In this document: positions 57,974 to 64,000 of the stretch, one piece after another
How positions within the stretch are numbered: position 1 is the stretch's first letter
Layout: every line of letters begins with the position of its first letter
DNA from: Paracamarosporium sp. OC-R06-R3
Taxonomy: Eukaryota > Ascomycota > Dothideomycetes > Pleosporales > Didymosphaeriaceae
Length of the DNA: 64,000 nucleotides
Assembly: GCA_019828545.1 (NCBI GenBank)
Contig: JACVRA010000258.1
Location: 372,001 to 436,000 of the forward strand
Reading direction: 5' to 3'
Translations under genes and position numbers: made by a program
The notes under the pieces: model-generated
What the model was told of the DNA's origin: nothing
Seen by the model: only the letters and a program-made list of their open reading frames with translations
Database searches by the model: none

Positions 57974-60889
57974 TTACAAATGTGTCTCCCTCTTGAGTAT
58001 TCTTCCTTTTATGCGCGCAATGAATGAGTCTTGCTTATCTTTCTGCTCTGCTTTAGAGTGCAGAGATGCAGTTTGAGTTTCTGTTCTCTGCGCGTGCTGC
58101 AAGGCCGAGAGATATTTGCCGCAGGCGATAGTTTCTGTGTGCTGGGGGCCGAGCGTTTGCATACGTCCTTCGTATACTCGTTGATACAGCTGTGCAGCCT
58201 CTGCATAGCGCTTACGTATATGCAGGAGGTAAGCCAGGCAGTATGCAGAGGTTAATGTATCTTGATGCTGCACCCCAAGCTCCCTCTCGTACCCTTCTAG
58301 CGCTTGTCGGTTAAGCTTCTCAGCTTCTTCGTATTTTCCCTGAGAATGCAGTACTCCAGCTAGGTTATTCATACACCTCAGCGGATCTAAGTGTTGTACC
58401 CCAAGCTCCTTATACCCTTCCAGTGCTCGCCGGTTAAGCCTCTCTGCTTCATCATGCTTCCCTTGATCCTGTAGCACCCCAGCTAGATTATATACACTCC
58501 TTAGTGTATCTTGGTGCTGCACCCCAAGCTCCCTCTCATACCCTTCTAGCGCTTGTCGATTAAACCTCTCTGCTTCCTCATACTTTCCTTGGTAACATAG
58601 TACTAATGCTAGATTATTAATACTTATTAGCGTTAAAGGGTGCTGCATTCCAAGCTCCTTTTTATACCCTTCTAGTGCCTGCAAGTGAAGTATCTCTGCT
58701 TCGTTATGCTTCCCTTGGTGTTCTAACACTTCTGCTAAGTTACCTATAGTTATTAGTGTATTTAGGTGCTGTACCCCAAGCTCTTTATATCTTTCTAGTA
58801 CTCGCCGGTTAAGCTTCTCTGCTTCGTTGTATTTTCCCTGATAACATAGTATCCATGCTAGGTTATGTACGCTTGTTAGCGTAGAAGGGTGCATTCTAAG
58901 CTCTTTCTCTCTCTCTTCTAGTGCTTGCCGGTTAAGCCTCTCTGCTTCGTCGTACTTCCCTTGATAGCACAACACCACCGCCAGATTCTCCAGGCTCGTC
59001 AGCGTAAAAGGGTGCTGCATCCCAAGCTCCTTGTACCCTTCGAGCGCTCGTCGGTTGAGCTTCTCTGCCTCGTCGTACTTTCTCTGGTACTGTAGCACTA
59101 ACGACAAGAGACTAACGCTGATGAGTATTTGCTCATTGTCCGCCTCCGCCCCAAGTACACGCTCTTGCGCTGTAACTGCCCGTCTTGCTAAAACTTGTGC
59201 AGTTTGATAGTCGCCCTTTATTGAGAGATACCATGCGGCGTTTGTGAGTACATGCGCCCACTTCTCTATTATTCCATCTGTGTTTGGCTCATCTGTGTCT
59301 GGCTCATCTACGTCTGGCTCATCACTATACAGTGTTTCAATGTGCGGGAGTAGCTGCTTGCACTTTGCCCAGTTTTCAAACTCTCCATTAGGGAACTCTT
59401 GTGCCATCAGCGTAATAAATCTACCCTTCCACCGCTTCACGTCGCTGAAAGACGATAGCCAGACTTGCGTACAGAACTGTACTAGTGCGTGCATCTCGCA
59501 TGTCTCACCGTCTGTCGTTATACTGACTAGGGAGTACCCGTATAAGGTGTTAAGATCTTCGTCGAACGAGCTACCGGCTCTGCTGGCATCTTCTAATGCT
59601 TCTGTCTTATCCACACTATCACTGTAACTTCGTAGGATCGCCTCAGGGATCCCCTGCGGATTGAAGAAGCTCATTAGGGACAGTAGCTCTGCCGCTGACC
59701 GCCGCTCTTGTTGGATACGCTTAAACGACATCTGCCACGTTATTACCACTGAGTTGGACGCGTTCTCGTCTCGCCGGAGGTCGCCTGCATCGTAGTAGAG
59801 CAGGCTCTCGCGCCTCCTGTCGCTTGCGCGGAACTCGCACAGGTAGTCTGCCACCGTCATGCGCGCCTGCCGGTTGATATAGGCAGCAGCTTGGGTGATG
59901 GCAAGAGGCATGTGGTCGAGCGCACGCAACAGGTCTGTCGCGGCGTCTTCTTCTTCGTTCCATGTAGCCTGCAGCTTGCTGTGCACGAGCTTCTTCCGTA
60001 AGAGTTGCCGCCCTTGGCTCTCGTCCATCGCCGGTACCTCCATGATGTTCTGGTAGCCGCCTGCCAACCTGGCTGCTGCCTCTTTGCTGCGCGACGTGAT
60101 CAGTATCGACCCGTTGCGGCTCTGCGGAAGGTACGCAGCCAACGATCTTGGGGTGTCTTGTCCCGGTGGATGCGATGGGAAGAAGACCTTCACGTCGTCG
60201 ACGTTGTCTACCACTATCGTCCATCGTCCGTTTGTCTCATCGTGTAGCCAGTTGCTGACTAGCTGTAGCACGTCCACCTTTGGGTCATCGCGTCCCGGTA
60301 ATTCAAGTCTATCAGCGATAGCCTTATACGCCTCCTCAAACCGGGCGCGGGTACTAGCGTGCACCCAGAAGACGAACGGGCGCGGCGTCGCTTCGGCTAA
60401 CTGATGGACGTACTGTATAGCAAGCTGCGACTTACTGTTTACCTGTTATTATCGTCTCTAATTCAAACAATGGTGGTGGTCTTACCCTACACCACCAAGG
60501 CCCACCAGTGCCGCTCGTGAGCCCAGCCCAGCGCACTTATCACGTAGCCACGCGAGGATCTCAGGCCGGTCAACAAAGTCTTGGTCTGGAGCGAAAGGGA
60601 CGCTGGAGAAGGGCTCGTGTGGGCGCACGGGTCTATCTGCGTGCACTCTTAGGTGACAATGTTGGTTAGAATTGCGGAGCACCTACCGTGGGTAGTAGCC
60701 TGGCCGCCGAAGTGGAAGTGGGTCGTTCCGCCAGCCGCGGTATGGATGCCGGCTAGCACAGTGTGGCCTATAATCGGCCCATGGAATGTGCTGAAGGGCT
60801 GCATCTGTCCTCAGTAGCGGGACGACTATATACAACCACTCTTCCGGTGCACGAAGAAGCAATGGAGCAGCTGAGGCGCGGGCGCTCAC
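57974..60889 (-). CDS. NB-ARC/TPR NLR-like STAND protein, N-terminus unresolved
   Basis: Fungal NLR-type STAND NTPase of the kind tied to non-self recognition and heterokaryon incompatibility. Exon C (60434-57974, 820 codons with stop) joins in phase through a 51-nt intron to exon B (60647-60486), rebuilding the P-loop VGLGGVGKSQLA. A possible exon A (60889-60687) joins through a very short 39-nt intron, but lacks an ATG. NB-ARC motifs are PFAPDQDFVDRPEILAWL, IVVDNVDD (Walker B), GSILITSRS and HMPLAITQAAAYI. An acidic linker with DEPD-type repeats follows, then about eight TPR units of 41-42 aa (58260-59100), each about xLxxQGKYxEAExLNRxALEG. The basic C-terminus ends in KGRILKRETHL. The N-terminal effector domain is not identified. 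Confidence 0.85.
58255..59105 (-). repeat. tandem TPR-coding repeats (123-126 nt units)
   Basis: About eight in-frame units within the NLR gene. Some pairs are nearly identical at DNA level, such as the stretch starting near 58266 and that near 58514 (shared CTGCACCCCAAGCTCCCTCT and CCCTTCTAGCGCTTGTCG). Unit length alternates between 41 and 42 codons by loss or gain of one codon in the YKELG/YERELG turn. Confidence 0.85.
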
Positions 60890-61197
60890 ACCGGGCGTTC
60901 ATATTGCCGTCCCACCTACCTTCCTACTCAAGAGCTTCTCCACCTTAGGCTGCAGGTACGACTGTGCTACATGGCGCTTACCTATCTAGCATTAGCCTTA
61001 AGTACTACTGCGTTACGGGCTAGCGTGAAAACGTGACCAGAAGAAGGCAACGAAGCAAATAGCGCTTTTAGGAGACTGGTCTAATAGGTTATCCAATTCG
61101 TACGTAGACTCAGTTTCCACTCTCGAACGGATCAAGAAGTGGGTGAACTGCTCCACATATTCCGTTCGCTTTCGACGTATTAGGTGATCACGCCACG
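60890..61197. other. region upstream of the NLR, may hold its first exon(s)
   Basis: A minus-strand frame near 60980-60910 reads QSYLQPKVEKLLSRK before a possible GTAGGT donor, and could be an NLR 5' exon. Otherwise it is the gap to the stop codon of the membrane-protein gene. Confidence 0.3.
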
Positions 61198-63651
61198 CTA
61201 CTTATCTCCAGATATGTTTTCTCTATGTCCATCAACGGCAATCACTGCATCCACATCGTTTAATACCCGGGGACTTTTTGTCAGCTCCGTCGTCAAGGGT
61301 GTGGTGGGGCCATCATCTTTCGGTAGCTGGTCATCTACTGGCCCAGTTGGAGGACTGCTCGAGGTTTCAACGTGGCGTACGTCTGACACGTAAATATCTT
61401 TTTCATGCTCCGAGCCATCAGTTGATTGCGTTTGCAGTAGAGACTGAAGAAGTAGATCAGGCAATCCACCGTCGCACGACGTTGTTGGGATTTCCGCGTG
61501 CAACTCCGCCCACTCTCCCTCTCCTTGTGCTTCATAAGCCCGGCGTTGGAGCTGAAGAATTCCATCTTGGATCCAGCGGTCCAACTTTGGGGCCAGACGT
61601 CGGCGAAATTGGCGCAAGTTTATTAGGAACCTGATGAGCACAATATCGATGAGAGTGGTAAGCGTGCATATTGTACTCAGGAAGGCAAGACCAAAAACGT
61701 TGATGTTACTGGACTACATGTTAGTAAGGCTAGGGCATGTACACGGGCTTATTACTTACGCGAAACCTCCTGCCTTCCGCATCTTCTGCATTTTACAGAG
61801 TTGCTTCTCTCCAGGCGTACTGGGGGCAGTGATGAATTCGTACGCCTTTGGCTCAGTCGCTTGAGCGCCAATTGAATAATCAGCAAGCAAAACCTGTAAG
61901 GTCGACCACACCCTTAATTCCTGTGTAGCGACCTCAATCTCCCATTGGTTCGGTGGAAGCGATCCGGATATATCCCGATTGACTAGTTGAGTAGCATTCA
62001 GCTCTGAAATGTTCGAAAAATCAAAGAGGTATGAGGCACGTCCAAGAAGCGAGAGAACTGCAAGCTGAATACTGCTTGCTTCGGGAAAGGAATGCTGCCA
62101 TCTATCGTGGTTTAAGCGAGTTAAATTTGAGCACGAGTCGCTCTTGCCAGACCTGTGAATACAGACTTGATACTAAGCAGGTTTTAGTTACTGAGACGAG
62201 TATACTGTAGATTGGCTTACCTGCACTGCGCATCCGATACCACGGGCTGGGAAATCCGGGAGATACCTGGTTTCATTCCGAGAAGTGTCCCACTGTGTAT
62301 GTGCGGAAAAGACAGGATCGTCTACTGGCCTCGCATATGAAATCTTATTCGGGAAAACGATTGCGACTACGGTATTTGAATCTTCTCGTGTCAGCTCCGG
62401 AAGCGGATAGAAAGCCCCCAAGTAATCAGGCATGTCTTTCGAGCTATCGCTCTGGGCGCTGTGGTAATCTTAGCATTATGTATTATTAGCAAATCCTCAA
62501 TTTAGAATTGGCTTACAATTGGAAGAACTTGGTCGTAGCATTTGCCTGCGCTAAACTCCTAGCATAGGTGAGGGTCTTCCATTCAGATTCATGTTCAATT
62601 TCAAATATATCGTGGACCGATCCATACAATACAACAGCAAACTGCTCATCGGGAGAAGCTTCTTGTCCAGGCATTAAAGAGTCGTTAAGCTCGAAGTTCA
62701 TTTCAGACCTATTCATAACCCGGATATAATTGTCTACAGGTAGAATCGCACACCTAAAGTACAAAGTCAATGTAAATCAAGAAGCGGGGATTGGTACGTT
62801 GAAGATGTCTTATTTAAGCGAAAGAGTTTTCTTTCGGGAAAATACAATTTGTACCCAAGAGTTGGCATACATGGTTCGTCTGCGAAATTTTACGCCGTCT
62901 GATGCTTTCAGGTTCAGCCCAAAATGCTCGTTCATGTCCAGCAATCCAGAGTCGAGGTATACGGCGGGGTTTTCTGTTGGAAGACACAAGCTAGGGCTAA
63001 ATGGACATTCACCCTTATCTCTTGAGAAAGGAATTGTAGGTCGGACAAAGATATTCTGACATGATGCAGGGAAAGAGCCCGAGCCCTTGTAACACTCGTC
63101 TGCATACGCTCTGCCACGACCTTCGTACATTGCGACGTATTTGTCGAGAGAGGCCGAATCTAACGATGCCCCGAAGTGAGTTGTTTCGTTGATAAAGCCA
63201 CAGAAGGGGCTGTTGACGAGGACCTCGATGTTCGATGTAGTCACAATATAGGACGAAAAAATACTGGCGAACACACTGCCGACAGAAAACAATAGCGGTA
63301 ATATAGTTAGAAGGAGGCTTCTTGAGAAAGCAGACCCATCCTTCCGTCTCCATGACCACCATAACTTGACCGCGTCGGCTGACATAGATCCCGGCGTTGG
63401 TAGAGTTCGTATGATTGCTTGCTGCTGTCGAACGAGCGCTTTGTACGTTTTCCGTCAGCGCGCAGCATGTAGGTAATAAACAGAAGTATATTCCATAAGT
63501 GAGCCGCTCCCAGTGACACTAGAACCGAAAGTAAAGCGACAATAATGGTAGAGGTTCGGTTGTCCGTAGTAATCGTCTTCCCCATGGATGAACCTTCCAT
63601 TTCATTGGTCCATAGACCCCTGTGGATGTAGCGAGAATCAATTTCCGCCAT
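61198..63651 (-). CDS. multi-pass fungal membrane protein, probable frameshift near N-terminus
   Basis: Large conserved but functionally unassigned Pezizomycotina membrane protein. The start at 63651 leads to a first TM (IIVALLSVLVSLGAAHLWNI). Around 63440-63455 the frame changes: the family-typical RQQQAIIRTLPTPGS lies in another frame with no intron that keeps it. A 68-nt GT-AG intron would restore frame but remove this conserved stretch, so I favour a one-base error or mutation. The rest splices well: exons ending 62871, then 62753-62517, 62458-62221, 62142-61760 and 61708-61198. Landmarks are SVFASIFSSYIVTTSNIEVL, NSPFCGF, RPTIPF, PAVYLDSGLLDMNEHFGLNL, a Cys-containing ectodomain and a last TM (NVFGLAFLSTICTLTTLIDI). 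A hydrophilic ~150-aa tail follows. The intron at 62143-62220 uses a weak CAAG acceptor. Same strand as the NLR. Confidence 0.7.
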
Positions 63652-64000
63652 AATTGCTTCTAGTGTGCAACCAAGGGTGGTAGCTTTTCAACACGTTCGA
63701 TGTTATATGGACAATTACAAGCTCCAAACGGTCTGTCTGTGGCCTTTTCCGTTCGACTTATATCTCTGAAGGGAGACCAAACTCTTAAATTAGTAACAAA
63801 AGAGAAGCCACAGGCACCTGGTAGCGATTTTACCCAACTGCCGTTACCCTAATAATCCAGAATCCAGATTCGCCGAGGCTGCAACATTATTGCAAGGGTT
63901 ATGACTTTCGCCCCCCACCAGATTGAGTTCTTCGGGACCCCCAAAATTGTAGCTGCAGCAATTAACGAGTTGATTGTGGCTGTAAAACGCCCTTTACTTC
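63652..64000. other. upstream region of the membrane-protein gene
   Basis: No gene seen; presumably its promoter. The window ends here. Confidence 0.4.

Overview
This window looks like nuclear DNA of a filamentous ascomycete (Pezizomycotina, most likely a Dothideomycete). Most genes are interrupted by short GT-AG introns, typically 46-145 nt, many with CTAAC/CTGAC branch sites. The gene content is also typical of such fungi: Dal5-type MFS permease, UstYa-like protein, Clr5-domain protein, hybrid histidine kinase, NB-ARC/TPR NLR and ROK1 helicase. The class-level assignment is inference. Exon joins were worked out by hand from splice signals and phase agreement; no RNA evidence was available. 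I see no tRNA, rRNA or CRISPR array.

Layout. 2.1-5.5 kb: an MFS transporter and an unknown secreted/membrane protein, transcribed convergently. 7.1-15.4 kb: accessory-looking stretch with a BTB-domain relic, a GABA/amino-acid permease divergent from a rhodopsin-domain (PTH11-like) 7TM protein, a UstYa/DUF3328 oxidase-like protein, and a proline iminopeptidase broken by two one-base deletions. 16.3-25.9 kb: housekeeping and stress genes, namely mitochondrial lysyl-tRNA synthetase, an aquaporin with a long N-terminal tail, a TDG/MUG-type DNA glycosylase, a small CYSTM-like protein and a Pro/Gln-rich WW-domain protein. 27.5-35.4 kb: a large hybrid histidine kinase followed by a Clr5-domain protein. 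35.4-43.6 kb: gene-poor, with microsatellites and one weak candidate gene. 43.6-45.2 kb: a Cps1-like family 2 glycosyltransferase. 45.2-49.7 kb: gene-poor and rich in simple repeats. 49.7-52.6 kb: two adjacent same-strand genes that match L-rhamnono-gamma-lactonase and L-rhamnose 1-dehydrogenase, the first two steps of fungal L-rhamnose catabolism. 53.2-56.8 kb: ROK1 helicase and mitochondrial ATP synthase subunit g. 57.4-63.7 kb: three consecutive minus-strand genes, namely a small spliced gene of unknown function, an NB-ARC/TPR NLR with homogenised repeats, and a multi-pass membrane protein with a probable frameshift.

The most interesting places are the NLR neighbourhood (57.4-63.7 kb), the rhamnose pair, and the permease/rhodopsin/UstYa stretch. 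Several loci carry one-base frame breaks beside homopolymers, so assembly error must be excluded before pseudogenes are claimed.
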